The notes below the pieces were generated by a model. It made no database searches. It worked only from the letters and a program-made list of their open reading frames with translations, and was not told the DNA's origin. DNA of 19,520 bases from an uncultured Clostridia bacterium (GTDB lineage Bacteria; Bacillota; Clostridia; Christensenellales; UBA1242), in assembly GCA_948434855.1 (NCBI GenBank), contig CAOJFR010000025.1, forward strand, positions 1 through 19,520, in the 5' to 3' direction. Positions 7,662 to 14,955 of this stretch are shown here, one piece after another. The number at the start of each line of letters is the position of its first letter. Position 1 is the stretch's first letter. Position numbers and translations under genes: made by a program.

Positions 7662-8945
7662 ATGTTTTATAATATCTATAACATTACAAACATCATGTTT
7701 TATGTTATTTTTGCCATTTGCGTGCTTCTCTTTATTTATAAGATTTTTTTGCACATAAGTGCATTTATGCCAGTAAAAAAATATCCTGAAGCTAAAAAAA
7801 ATCATAAGTTTGCAATATTAATTCCTGCTAGAAATGAATCTAAAGTTATATCAGGAATTTTGGATAGCATTCAAAAACAAAACTATGATATGTCTCTTGT
7901 GGATACATATGTTATTGTTGAAAAAGAAGATGACCCTACCTGTGAAATTGTTAAAAACTATAAAAACACGCATATTATTGTTAGAAAAAATTTAAATCTT
8001 AAAGGCAAAGGCTATGCTCTTGATGAAGCCATGCAAAAAATTTTACCAAAAAAACTTGGATATGAAGCATTCTTTATATTTGATGCAGACAACATTTTAG
8101 ACACAAACTATTTAAATGAAATGAACAAAGTTGTTGATCAAGGCTATGATGTTGGACTTGGTTATAGAAATTCAAAAAACTGGAATGATGGCTGGATTGC
8201 CGCTTGCAGTGGACTTACCTTTTCAATGTTTAGCAACTTTGATAACAAGCCAAGATTTAGGCTTGGACTAGGAATAAAAGTATGTGGAACTGGATTTTTT
8301 GTTGCAGCAAAAGTAATTGAAGATCTTGGCGGTTGGAAATTTTTTACATTAACTGAAGACTATGAATTTTCGCTCTATGCAATTACAAACAATCTTAAAA
8401 CTGCGTATAATGAAAATGCTAAATTTTTTGATGAACAACCAATTTCTACAAAACAGTCTTGGAACCAAAGAATCCGCTGGTGCAAAGGTTTTACTCAAGC
8501 CAACAAAATTTACACAAAAAAACTTATTAAGTCTGGAATCAAAGATAAAGGCAAAGCAAGAGTAGATAAGCTTATGTATGGGTTTAGCATAATTCCGTTT
8601 GCAGTGACATTGGCATCCTTTGTTGCCTATTTAGTTGCACACTCAGTTCTAACTGTTGTTGGACTTTGCATTCATGACCCAAACTGGTATATGCCATTAA
8701 TTTGCTTTGGATCAGCGTTTCTTGCACTATATTTATTTTTGGTTTTATACACAATTTGTGTTATTGTTGCAGACAGAAAAAACTCTAACCTAAGTTTTAA
8801 AAATGCTTTTATTTGCTGTTTAATGAATCCTATTTTTATTCTTTTATATATTCCTATATTTGTAAGTTCTGCTTTTAAAAAAGAAGTTAAGTGGGTTGCA
8901 ATTGAACACGGAAATTCAAAAAACGCAAAAAATACAAATAATTAA
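7662..8945 (+). CDS. Family 2 glycosyltransferase, processive (BcsA/NodC-like) type, membrane-bound
   Basis: The 427-residue protein has one N-terminal helix (about 10-31), a cytoplasmic GT-A domain and about three C-terminal helices (about 300-405). Catalytic landmarks in order are ILIPARNES (nucleotide binding), D141-A-D143-N, GTGFFV, T231-E-D233-Y as the acceptor-activating base, and Q269-R-I-R-W273, the signature of processive family 2 enzymes such as cellulose, chitin and hyaluronan synthases. It therefore probably adds sugars from a nucleotide donor to a lipid or growing polysaccharide at the inner membrane. Donor and product cannot be read. AAGGAG lies six bases before the ATG. It is flanked by terminators and has its own promoter. 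The neighbouring lipid and envelope genes fit a role in surface glycan or glycolipid synthesis, but that is inference. Confidence 0.9.
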   Translation: MFYNIYNITNIMFYVIFAICVLLFIYKIFLHISAFMPVKKYPEAKKNHKFAILIPARNESKVISGILDSIQKQNYDMSLVDTYVIVEKEDDPTCEIVKNYKNTHIIVRKNLNLKGKGYALDEAMQKILPKKLGYEAFFIFDADNILDTNYLNEMNKVVDQGYDVGLGYRNSKNWNDGWIAACSGLTFSMFSNFDNKPRFRLGLGIKVCGTGFFVAAKVIEDLGGWKFFTLTEDYEFSLYAITNNLKTAYNENAKFFDEQPISTKQSWNQRIRWCKGFTQANKIYTKKLIKSGIKDKGKARVDKLMYGFSIIPFAVTLASFVAYLVAHSVLTVVGLCIHDPNWYMPLICFGSAFLALYLFLVLYTICVIVADRKNSNLSFKNAFICCLMNPIFILLYIPIFVSSAFKKEVKWVAIEHGNSKNAKNTNN

Positions 8946-8978
8946 TCAAAATCTGTTTATTTTATTTAATTTATAAAG

Positions 8979-9007
8979 AAATGTTAGATAATTGTCTGAC
9001 ATTTTTT
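8979..9007 (+). terminator. Terminator of the glycosyltransferase gene
   Basis: A 10-bp stem with one G-T pair (8979-8988 with 8995-9004) closes TAATTG and ends in six T. Confidence 0.85.
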
Positions 9008-9051
9008 ATTTTTAAATAAAAAAATATAGAAATTATAAATTAATGAAATAT

Positions 9052-9080
9052 TTGACAAAAATGTAAAATAAATATATAAT
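9052..9080 (+). promoter_or_regulatory. Full-consensus sigma-A promoter of the metal exporter
   Basis: TTGACA (9052-9057) and TATAAT (9075-9080) match consensus at all twelve positions with the ideal 17-base spacer. The predicted leader is only about 19 bases, leaving no room for a riboswitch, so any control should be by a DNA-binding repressor or activator. Confidence 0.88.
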
Positions 9081-9105
9081 AATTCCCGTAACTTAAAGGA
9101 TTTTT

Positions 9106-10047
9106 ATGAAAGAATATTTGGATATATTTTTAGACGCATTAAAAGACTCAGCCATGCTGTTGCCTATCCTTTTGGTTGTTTATTTTCTTATAGAATTCTT
9201 AGAATATAAAAAAGTATTAGAGTTTGAAAAATCTAACTTGTTAAAAGGAAAAGCAAGCCCTGCACTTGGAGCTTTGTTTGGTTCAGTTCCCCAATGCGGA
9301 TTCTCGGTCATTTCTGCAGAACTTTATTCAAAGCAAAAAATTTCAGTTGCAGCACTAATTGCTGTTTTTATTGCAACCAGTGATGAAGCTTTGCCAATTA
9401 TGATTGCAAACTATAAATCTATTCCAGCACTATTGATGCTCATTGCAACAAAAATCATCATTGCAATTATTGTGGGCTATCTAACCATGTTTGCCTTCTC
9501 AAAAATCTTTAAGCAAAAGCACAAACAAGACCACAGCGAACACATTCATGAAAAGGATGAAGTGACTCATGAAAAGCATGAAGAACATATTGAGCACGAG
9601 CACATTCATGCCTGTTGCCATCATGATATTTCAAATCAAAATAAATTTCATTGGGAACATCCATTAATTCATAGTCTTAAAATTTTTATTTATATTTTAA
9701 TTGTAAATCTCATTATGGGAGTTATTGTCCATTTAATAGGCGAAAATAATATTGCAAACTTCTTAAACACCAGCTCTGCTTTTCAACCATTATTTGCTCT
9801 ACTTGTTGGACTCATTCCAAACTGTGCATCTTCAGTTATTTTAACAGAAATGTATATAAGTGGACTTCTTAGCTTTGGATCTATTGTGACAGGACTTTGT
9901 GTTAATGCCGGAATTGGAATATTAGTTTTATTCAAAGAAAATAAAAAAATAAAAGAAAATATCTTTATTTTATTAACCTTAATTGTTTCTAGCTTAATTT
10001 TTGGATATGCACTTCACTTTATTCCATTTGATTTCTTGCTTCTTTAA
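9106..10047 (+). CDS. ArsP_2-type putative heavy-metal (manganese/arsenic-class) exporter with His-rich loop
   Basis: A 313-residue polytopic protein with about eight to ten membrane helices in two related halves. Each half has a small P-x-C motif at a helix start: GSVPQCGFSVISAELY (about 58-73) and LIPNCASSVILTEMY (about 236-250). This is the pattern of the putative 10TM heavy-metal exporter family that databases label arsenic efflux or putative manganese transporter. Between the halves, residues about 135-174 contain 12 histidines, many acidic residues and a Cys-Cys pair, a likely cytoplasmic metal-binding or sensing loop. AAAGGA precedes the ATG by five bases. It is a single unit with a consensus promoter and its own terminator. 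The metal is unknown; the loop would suit Mn, Zn, Ni or Co better than arsenite. Confidence 0.82.
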   Translation: MKEYLDIFLDALKDSAMLLPILLVVYFLIEFLEYKKVLEFEKSNLLKGKASPALGALFGSVPQCGFSVISAELYSKQKISVAALIAVFIATSDEALPIMIANYKSIPALLMLIATKIIIAIIVGYLTMFAFSKIFKQKHKQDHSEHIHEKDEVTHEKHEEHIEHEHIHACCHHDISNQNKFHWEHPLIHSLKIFIYILIVNLIMGVIVHLIGENNIANFLNTSSAFQPLFALLVGLIPNCASSVILTEMYISGLLSFGSIVTGLCVNAGIGILVLFKENKKIKENIFILLTLIVSSLIFGYALHFIPFDFLLL

Positions 10048-10071
10048 AACCAAACATAATGTTTGGTTTTT
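10046..10071 (+). terminator. Terminator of the metal exporter gene
   Basis: A 10-bp stem (10046-10055 with 10061-10070) closes ATAAT and ends in T. The stop codon (10045-10047) overlaps the first stem bases. Confidence 0.88.
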
Positions 10072-10269
10072 ATTTTTGTTAAAATTTACACTTTTGTATA
10101 AAAAGTCATTAATTTTTTTGTTAAAACAAAAATTTAAAAAATTTTTGTCAATCAAAAAATTAAAATTTTTTAAAATGCTTTAATAAGTTAATTCGTCAAT
10201 ATTCTACCAAAAACAGCAATAATGCCAAAAAATGAACTTTAACATAATTTTTATGCATTTTAAAATTTT

Positions 10270-10287
10270 TCACATATTTTTATGTGA
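10270..10287. promoter_or_regulatory. 18-bp palindrome, candidate operator
   Basis: TCACATA and TATGTGA are perfect inverted arms around TTTT. It ends three bases before a TTGACT element and lies about 150 bases before nrdD. The symmetry and location suggest a dimeric regulator site; the regulator is unknown. As RNA it could also be a weak hairpin. Confidence 0.45.
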
Positions 10288-10290
10288 ATT

Positions 10291-10316
10291 TTGACTTAAT
10301 TTTAAATTTGTATAAT
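10291..10316 (+). promoter_or_regulatory. Candidate distal promoter of nrdD-nrdG
   Basis: A perfect TATAAT lies at 10311-10316. The nearest -35-like elements are TTGACT (10291-10296, a short 14-base spacer) or TTTTGA (10289-10294, 16 bases). RNA from here would carry the NrdR box about 15 bases after its start. Confidence 0.4.
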
Positions 10317-10336
10317 ATGACCAAAAAATAAAAATA

Positions 10337-10352
10337 TCACAATATATTGGGT
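10337..10352. promoter_or_regulatory. NrdR box
   Basis: TCACAATATATTGGGT matches the known NrdR consensus ACACAATATATTGTGT at 14 of 16 positions, including the whole central ten bases. NrdR is the nucleotide-sensing repressor of ribonucleotide reductase genes and normally binds two boxes about 31-32 bases apart. Here the partner is weak: a half-site ACACAAAATA begins at 10370, 33 bases on. Its place directly ahead of a class III reductase makes the call likely. Confidence 0.72.
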
Positions 10353-10359
10353 TTGCATC

Positions 10360-10389
10360 TTGACATAGAACACAAAATAGGCTTAAACT
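10360..10389 (+). promoter_or_regulatory. Candidate proximal promoter of nrdD-nrdG
   Basis: TTGACA (10360-10365) and TAAACT (10384-10389) are 18 bases apart, giving a start about 25 bases before the ATG. The NrdR box sits just upstream of the -35 and the weak half-site falls between -35 and -10, as expected for repression. Confidence 0.55.
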
Positions 10390-10420
10390 ATGTTCGTAAA
10401 CTTTTTTTAGGAGATGGACA

Positions 10421-12544
10421 ATGAAAGTAATTAAAAGAAATGGCAATTCAGTTGATTTTGACCAAACCAAGATTGAAACAGCTATCAGCAAGGCAAACAC
10501 AGAAGTTAAGCCATCAGAGCGTGCAAGCAAAGAAGATATTCAAGATATTATTGAATATATTCTTTCACTAGGAAAGAAAAGAATGCTTGTTGAAGATATT
10601 CAAGATGAGATTGAAGCAAAACTTATGAGCCAATCTCATTATGAACTTGCAAAAAAATATATCATTTATAGATATAATCGTGCACTTATTAGAAAAGCAA
10701 ACACCACAGACGAAACAATTATGTCACTCGTTAAAAACAAAAATAAAGATGTTGCTGAAGAAAATTCTAATAAAAATGCAATGGTTGCAAGCACCCAAAG
10801 AGACCTTATCGCTGGTGAAGTTAGCAGAGACCTAACTAGAAGACTTTTGCTTCCTCCAGAAATTTCTAAGGCTCATGATGATGGCGTTATCCATTTCCAT
10901 GATGCAGACTATTTTGTTCAACCAATTTTCAACTGCTGTCTTATTAATCTTAAAGATATGCTTGATAATGGCACTGTAATGAATGGAAAACTTATTGAGC
11001 AACCAAAGAGTTTCCAAGTTGCCTGCACCATCTCAACTCAAATAATTGCAGCTGTTGCAAGTTCCCAGTATGGTGGTCAAAGTGTTGATATCCGTCATCT
11101 TGCAAAATATCTTAGAAAAAGTAAAGATAAGTTTGAAAAACAAATTCGTGAAACAGACCCAAGTCTTTCAGATGAATCTGTTAAAAAACTCACAGAAAAG
11201 AGAGTTAAAGATGAACTTTCTGCTGGTGTTCAAACAATTCAATATCAAATTAACACTCTTATGACAACAAATGGACAATCTCCGTTTGTAACACTATTTT
11301 TATATCTTGACAAAGACGATGAATATATTGAAGAAACTGCTATGATTATTGAGGAAATTTTATCACAACGTCTTAAGGGAATCAAAAATGAGCAAGGCGT
11401 TTATATTACACCTGCATTCCCAAAACTCGTTTATGTGCTTGATGACTTCAACAATTTAACTGGTGGAAAATATGACTATATAACTGAGCTTGCTTGTAAA
11501 TGCTCTTCAAAAAGAATGTATCCTGATTATATTTCAGCAAAAAAGATGCGTGAAAATTATGAAGGCAATGTCTTTAGCCCAATGGGTTGCAGAAGTTTCC
11601 TATCTCCTTGGAAAGACGAAAATGGTAACTATAAATTTGAAGGTAGATTTAACCAAGGCGTTGTTAGCCTTAATTTGCCACAAATTGCGATTGTTTCTGG
11701 TGGAGACGAAAAGAAATTCTGGAAAGAATTTGATAACCGCCTAGAAATTTGCTTTAAAGCCTTAATGTGCCGTCATGAAGCTCTGAAAGGAACTCTTTCA
11801 GACACAAGTCCAATTCACTGGCAATATGGTGCCATTGCAAGACTTAAAAAGGGTGAAACCATTGATGAACTTCTTGAAAATGGCTATTCATCAATCTCTC
11901 TTGGCTATATTGGCATTTATGAAATGACAAAGATTATGAAAGGTGTTTCTCATACAACTCCTGAAGGCAAAGAATTTGCATTTAAGGTTATGAATTATTT
12001 AAGAGCAACAACTGACAGATGGAAGGCTGAAACAGGCATTGGTTTCGCACTTTATGGAACTCCTGCAGAATCACTTTGCTATCGCTTTGCAAGAATTGAT
12101 AGAGAAAGATTTGGTATCATTAAAGATATTACTGACAAAGGCTATTACACAAACTCTTATCATGTTGATGTTCGTGAAGAAATTAATGCTTTTGATAAAC
12201 TTAAATTTGAAAGTGATTTTCAACCAATATCTTCTGGCGGTTGCATCTCTTATGTTGAAATTCCTAATCTTACTGGAAACCTTGAGGCAATAAGAGAAAT
12301 TGTTAAATTTATTTATGATAACATTCAATATGCTGAATTTAACACAAAGAGCGACTATTGTCATGTTTGTGGATATGATGGTGAAATTATTATTAATGAA
12401 AATAATGAATGGGAATGCCCACAATGTCATAATAAAGATCACAACAAAATGAATGTTACAAGAAGAACTTGCGGATATCTTGGTGAAAATTTCTGGAATG
12501 TTGGAAAAACAAAAGAAATTAAATCAAGAGTACTCCACTTATAA
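10421..12544 (+). CDS. nrdD: Anaerobic (class III) ribonucleoside-triphosphate reductase
   Basis: This glycyl-radical enzyme reduces ribonucleoside triphosphates to deoxy forms for DNA synthesis without oxygen. The 707-residue protein opens with an ATP-cone (about 1-92, beginning VIKRNG), the allosteric activity switch. The barrel includes GCRSFLS with C390, a candidate catalytic cysteine. Near the end is a four-cysteine zinc site (C647, C650, C666, C669), then RRTCGYLG with G685 as the radical glycine. Length and order are normal for the family. AGGAG (10409-10413) lies seven bases before the ATG. It forms an operon with its activase 11 bases downstream and has an NrdR box upstream. No oxygen-dependent reductase is visible in this window. 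Confidence 0.98.
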   Translation: MKVIKRNGNSVDFDQTKIETAISKANTEVKPSERASKEDIQDIIEYILSLGKKRMLVEDIQDEIEAKLMSQSHYELAKKYIIYRYNRALIRKANTTDETIMSLVKNKNKDVAEENSNKNAMVASTQRDLIAGEVSRDLTRRLLLPPEISKAHDDGVIHFHDADYFVQPIFNCCLINLKDMLDNGTVMNGKLIEQPKSFQVACTISTQIIAAVASSQYGGQSVDIRHLAKYLRKSKDKFEKQIRETDPSLSDESVKKLTEKRVKDELSAGVQTIQYQINTLMTTNGQSPFVTLFLYLDKDDEYIEETAMIIEEILSQRLKGIKNEQGVYITPAFPKLVYVLDDFNNLTGGKYDYITELACKCSSKRMYPDYISAKKMRENYEGNVFSPMGCRSFLSPWKDENGNYKFEGRFNQGVVSLNLPQIAIVSGGDEKKFWKEFDNRLEICFKALMCRHEALKGTLSDTSPIHWQYGAIARLKKGETIDELLENGYSSISLGYIGIYEMTKIMKGVSHTTPEGKEFAFKVMNYLRATTDRWKAETGIGFALYGTPAESLCYRFARIDRERFGIIKDITDKGYYTNSYHVDVREEINAFDKLKFESDFQPISSGGCISYVEIPNLTGNLEAIREIVKFIYDNIQYAEFNTKSDYCHVCGYDGEIIINENNEWECPQCHNKDHNKMNVTRRTCGYLGENFWNVGKTKEIKSRVLHL

Positions 12545-12555
12545 AGAAGGCAAAT

Positions 12556-13077
12556 ATGAATTATGCTACAATAAAAGATCATGACACAGCAAACGGCATT
12601 GGTGTGAGAGTTAGCCTATTTGTTTCAGGCTGTTCACACCATTGCAAAGACTGTTTTAATAGTGAAGCTTGGGATTTTAATTTTGGAAAACCATATACAA
12701 AGGAAACAGAAGATGAAATCATTAAGCTTCTTGATAGACCATATATTAAAGGATTATCACTTCTTGGCGGCGAACCTTTTGAACCTGCAAATCAAAAAGA
12801 ATTAGTAAATTTGCTTAGAAGAACCAAACAAGAATTTCCAAATAAAACAATATGGTGCTATTCTGGTTATACCTTTGACACAGACCTTGCAAAAGGCGGA
12901 AGAGCACACACAGATGTAACTGATGAAATGATTTCTTATTTGAATGTCTTGGTTGATGGCGAATTTGTTTCAGAACTTAAGGATTTAAAACTCCATTTTA
13001 GAGGCTCTTCTAATCAAAGAATTATAGATGTTCAAGAAAGCTTAAAACAGTCCAAGGTTATTACATTAGATTTATAA
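12556..13077 (+). CDS. nrdG: Anaerobic ribonucleotide reductase activating protein (radical SAM)
   Basis: NrdG uses a [4Fe-4S] cluster and S-adenosylmethionine to place the glycyl radical on NrdD. The 173-residue protein has the cluster motif C26-x3-C30-x2-C33 (SGCSHHCKDCFN), the following aromatic stretch, and the SAM-binding LLGGEPF (about 72-78), in the compact form typical of NrdG. The ribosome site GAAGG (12546-12550) lies in the 11-base gap after nrdD, so the two are one transcript. A strong terminator overlaps the stop codon. Nothing is missing or broken. Confidence 0.97.
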   Translation: MNYATIKDHDTANGIGVRVSLFVSGCSHHCKDCFNSEAWDFNFGKPYTKETEDEIIKLLDRPYIKGLSLLGGEPFEPANQKELVNLLRRTKQEFPNKTIWCYSGYTFDTDLAKGGRAHTDVTDEMISYLNVLVDGEFVSELKDLKLHFRGSSNQRIIDVQESLKQSKVITLDL

Positions 13078-13103
13078 AAACTCAGAAAAATCTGAGTTTT
13101 TTT
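13076..13103 (+). terminator. Terminator of nrdD-nrdG
   Basis: An 11-bp stem (13076-13086 with 13091-13101) closes AAAA and ends in seven T. It starts within the nrdG stop codon (13075-13077). Confidence 0.92.
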
Positions 13104-13178
13104 ATTGTTTTTATAATTTTTAGCATAATTTATTTATTATTTTGCGTTTTTATGATAAACTGGAACTAGGAGAATATT

Positions 13179-13976
13179 ATGAAAAAAGGCATAAGTTTTT
13201 ATTTTGGATTTAAAGATGACAATAGTCATGAAGAAAGAGCTAAGATGATAAAAGATGCTGGTTTTGACTGCGTAATTACAAGTGCTGATAAAAGATTTTC
13301 AAACCAAAATGGAAGCTTTAAACAACAGCTTAAATGGTTTAAAAAATATGGTTTAGAACTTTCCTCTTTGCACATGAGATATAAAATTAATGAATTGCCA
13401 GAGTTTTTTAAAAATAGCAAAATTGGAAAAAGAATGGAGCGAGAGCTATTTAAAGATATTAAGCTTGCTGCAAAATATAATTTTTCCTGCGTAGTTGTTC
13501 ACCTATTTTGTAAAGAAAACTCAAGAGAAATTGGCTTTCAAAGAATCAAAAAAGCTCTTAAGCTTTGTGAAAAATTAAATGTTCCTCTTGCCATTGAAAA
13601 TATTGATGATCCTGAAACCTTTAAAGCTCTCTTCAATGAATTGGAACATCCATATTTAAAAATGTGTTACGATAGCGGACATAACAACTTTGTTGATAAA
13701 GATTTTGACTATTTTAAGCACTATGGAGACAAAATTATATGCCTACATTTGCATGATAATGATGGAACCGCAGATCAACACACTTTAAATAAATATGGTA
13801 CAATCAACTGGAAATCTCTAGCAAACAAGCTTTCAAAATTGCCAAATGAAATAAATTTAGATTATGAGCTTCTTTTACATAAAAAAGGCAACGAAACTAA
13901 ACAAGAAATTTTAAATGAAACCTTCAAACAAGCTTGCGATCTTGAAAATTTAATAATTCAAAAAAATCACAAATAA
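13179..13976 (+). CDS. Sugar-phosphate isomerase/epimerase-like TIM-barrel protein
   Basis: A 265-residue protein of the xylose-isomerase-like (AP endonuclease 2) superfamily. Strand-end motifs appear in order: SLHMRY (about 64-69), VVHLF, AIE140NI, YD165SGH168, LH190LH192DND and DYE230L. The acidic and histidine residues match the usual divalent-metal site of these enzymes. The superfamily covers epimerases, isomerases, dehydratases and some DNA endonucleases; the compact single domain and the HDNDGTADQH loop favour a sugar enzyme, but the substrate is not identifiable. AGGAG (13169-13173) precedes the ATG by five bases. It is a single gene between two terminators, with no convincing promoter match in the 75 bases upstream. 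Neighbours give no clear pathway. Confidence 0.82.
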   Translation: MKKGISFYFGFKDDNSHEERAKMIKDAGFDCVITSADKRFSNQNGSFKQQLKWFKKYGLELSSLHMRYKINELPEFFKNSKIGKRMERELFKDIKLAAKYNFSCVVVHLFCKENSREIGFQRIKKALKLCEKLNVPLAIENIDDPETFKALFNELEHPYLKMCYDSGHNNFVDKDFDYFKHYGDKIICLHLHDNDGTADQHTLNKYGTINWKSLANKLSKLPNEINLDYELLLHKKGNETKQEILNETFKQACDLENLIIQKNHK

Positions 13977-13982
13977 TTAGAC

Positions 13983-14022
13983 AAAAAATATCAACTTATT
14001 GCAAAAAGTTGATATTTTTTTT
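13983..14022 (+). terminator. Terminator of the TIM-barrel gene, overlapping the next promoter
   Basis: A perfect 15-bp stem (13983-13997 with 14006-14020) closes an eight-base loop and ends in eight T. Its 3' arm contains the TTGATA used as -35 by the following gene. Confidence 0.92.
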
Positions 14023-14037
14023 ATTGAGGTTTATAAT
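14009..14037 (+). promoter_or_regulatory. Promoter of the diacylglycerol kinase gene, predicting a leaderless mRNA
   Basis: TTGATA (14009-14014) and a perfect TATAAT (14032-14037) are 17 bases apart. Only six bases separate the -10 from ATG 14044, so the RNA would start at or within a base or two of the initiation codon. A GAGG at 14026-14029 is 14 bases from the ATG, too far to serve well, and would be upstream of the RNA start. Confidence 0.72.
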
Positions 14038-14043
14038 ATCATT

Positions 14044-14952
14044 ATGGGTAATATCTTTATTTATAATCCTGCAAGCGGAAAAGGCAGACTAAAAAAATAT
14101 AAAGATTATATTTTATCTGAACTTAGCGCAAAATATGGTGAAGTAACATGGCTTGAAACTGAAAGAATGGGTCATGCTTTTGAGCTTGCAAAAGAATATG
14201 GTCCAAAGTGTGATTATATATTTGCTTCTGGCGGTGATGGAACAATAAATGAAGTTATTAATGGTATAAGTCAAAATGAAAAAAAACCTATAATTGGATA
14301 CATCCCTTCGGGTACTGTGAATGACGTTGCCCACTCACTAAATCTTAGCAAAAATGTAAAAAAGGCTGTTAAAATTTTAACAACTGGAACAATTTATGAG
14401 CATGATACATTTAAAGTTAATGGAAAGTATGGAATTTATGTTTGCTGTGCAGGACTATTTTCTAAAACTAGTTATGAAACAAAAAGATACAAAAAAAAGA
14501 TATTTGGAAAGATCGCTTATCTATTTAACGGAATACATGAAATTTTTAAAGCTCGCCCACTGCCTGTTGAACTTAAAACTGAAACTGAGAACATTAAAGC
14601 AAATTGCGCAATGCTTTTAATTTTAAATTCAAGAAGTGCTGCAGGCTTTAAAATTAACAGAAGAGCAAAACTTAATGATGGAGTTGTTGAACTTGTTATA
14701 TTTAAAACTTCAAAAAATCATATAAGGCTTGCTACAGTAACCAGAATTTTAAATACCTTTTTATACGGTATTGGCATAACCAAAAACTCTAAACAAGTTA
14801 TTTATAGAACATTATCAAAATTTACCATCAAGGTTTCAGAGGACACCCCTATTAACCTTGATGGAGAAAAATGCACAAGTGGGACGTTCACTTTTGAATG
14901 CATAAATAAAGGTGTAAAAATTTTAGCACCAAACAAAAATAATAAGGAGTAA
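14044..14952 (+). CDS. Diacylglycerol kinase (DgkB/YegS family lipid kinase)
   Basis: The 302-residue protein is a soluble-type lipid kinase. It shows the catalytic G63-G-D65-G-T67-INEVING, the second nucleotide loop P88-S-G-T-V-N-D, and L272-D273-G-E275 near the end, all conserved in DgkB. DgkB phosphorylates diacylglycerol to phosphatidate, recycling the lipid left when LTA synthase takes glycerophosphate from phosphatidylglycerol. The downstream neighbour is an LTA-synthase-family enzyme, three bases away, which strongly supports that role. ATG 14044 is chosen because it begins the conserved IFIYNPASGKG strand; the frame is open back to a TTG at 13999, but that lies inside the preceding terminator. 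There is no properly spaced ribosome site, consistent with leaderless translation. A sphingosine-kinase-like substrate is a less likely alternative. Confidence 0.9.
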   Translation: MGNIFIYNPASGKGRLKKYKDYILSELSAKYGEVTWLETERMGHAFELAKEYGPKCDYIFASGGDGTINEVINGISQNEKKPIIGYIPSGTVNDVAHSLNLSKNVKKAVKILTTGTIYEHDTFKVNGKYGIYVCCAGLFSKTSYETKRYKKKIFGKIAYLFNGIHEIFKARPLPVELKTETENIKANCAMLLILNSRSAAGFKINRRAKLNDGVVELVIFKTSKNHIRLATVTRILNTFLYGIGITKNSKQVIYRTLSKFTIKVSEDTPINLDGEKCTSGTFTFECINKGVKILAPNKNNKE

Positions 14953-14955
14953 TAA

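Larger units (their letters stand above)
10072..10420. other. Gene-free regulatory stretch upstream of nrdD
   Basis: No credible gene lies here: the only frames are short lysine- and phenylalanine-rich readings without a ribosome binding site. The stretch holds a perfect 10-bp inverted repeat with an AAA loop (10126-10148), a small hairpin CATAA/TTATG (10243-10255), an 18-bp palindrome (10270-10287), two candidate promoters and an NrdR box. It is extremely AT-rich, especially 10080-10180, where A- and T-tracts alternate and bent DNA is plausible. Confidence 0.7.

Noticed and set aside
8946..9105. Manganese (yybP-ykoY) riboswitch ahead of the metal exporter
   Set aside because: The segment contains the glycosyltransferase terminator and a consensus promoter close to the gene; the remaining leader is too short and has no such fold.
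10001..10183. 60-codon frame running from the exporter gene into the spacer
   Set aside because: It runs through the terminator, is made of K, F and L codons typical of AT-rich noise, and has no ribosome site.
12071..12442. 123-codon minus-strand frame opposite nrdD
   Set aside because: It is wholly antisense to a strongly conserved part of nrdD and has no ribosome site or motif.
13999..14043. N-terminal extension of the diacylglycerol kinase from TTG
   Set aside because: The TTG lies in the loop of the preceding terminator, no ribosome site precedes it, and the conserved kinase fold begins at the later ATG.
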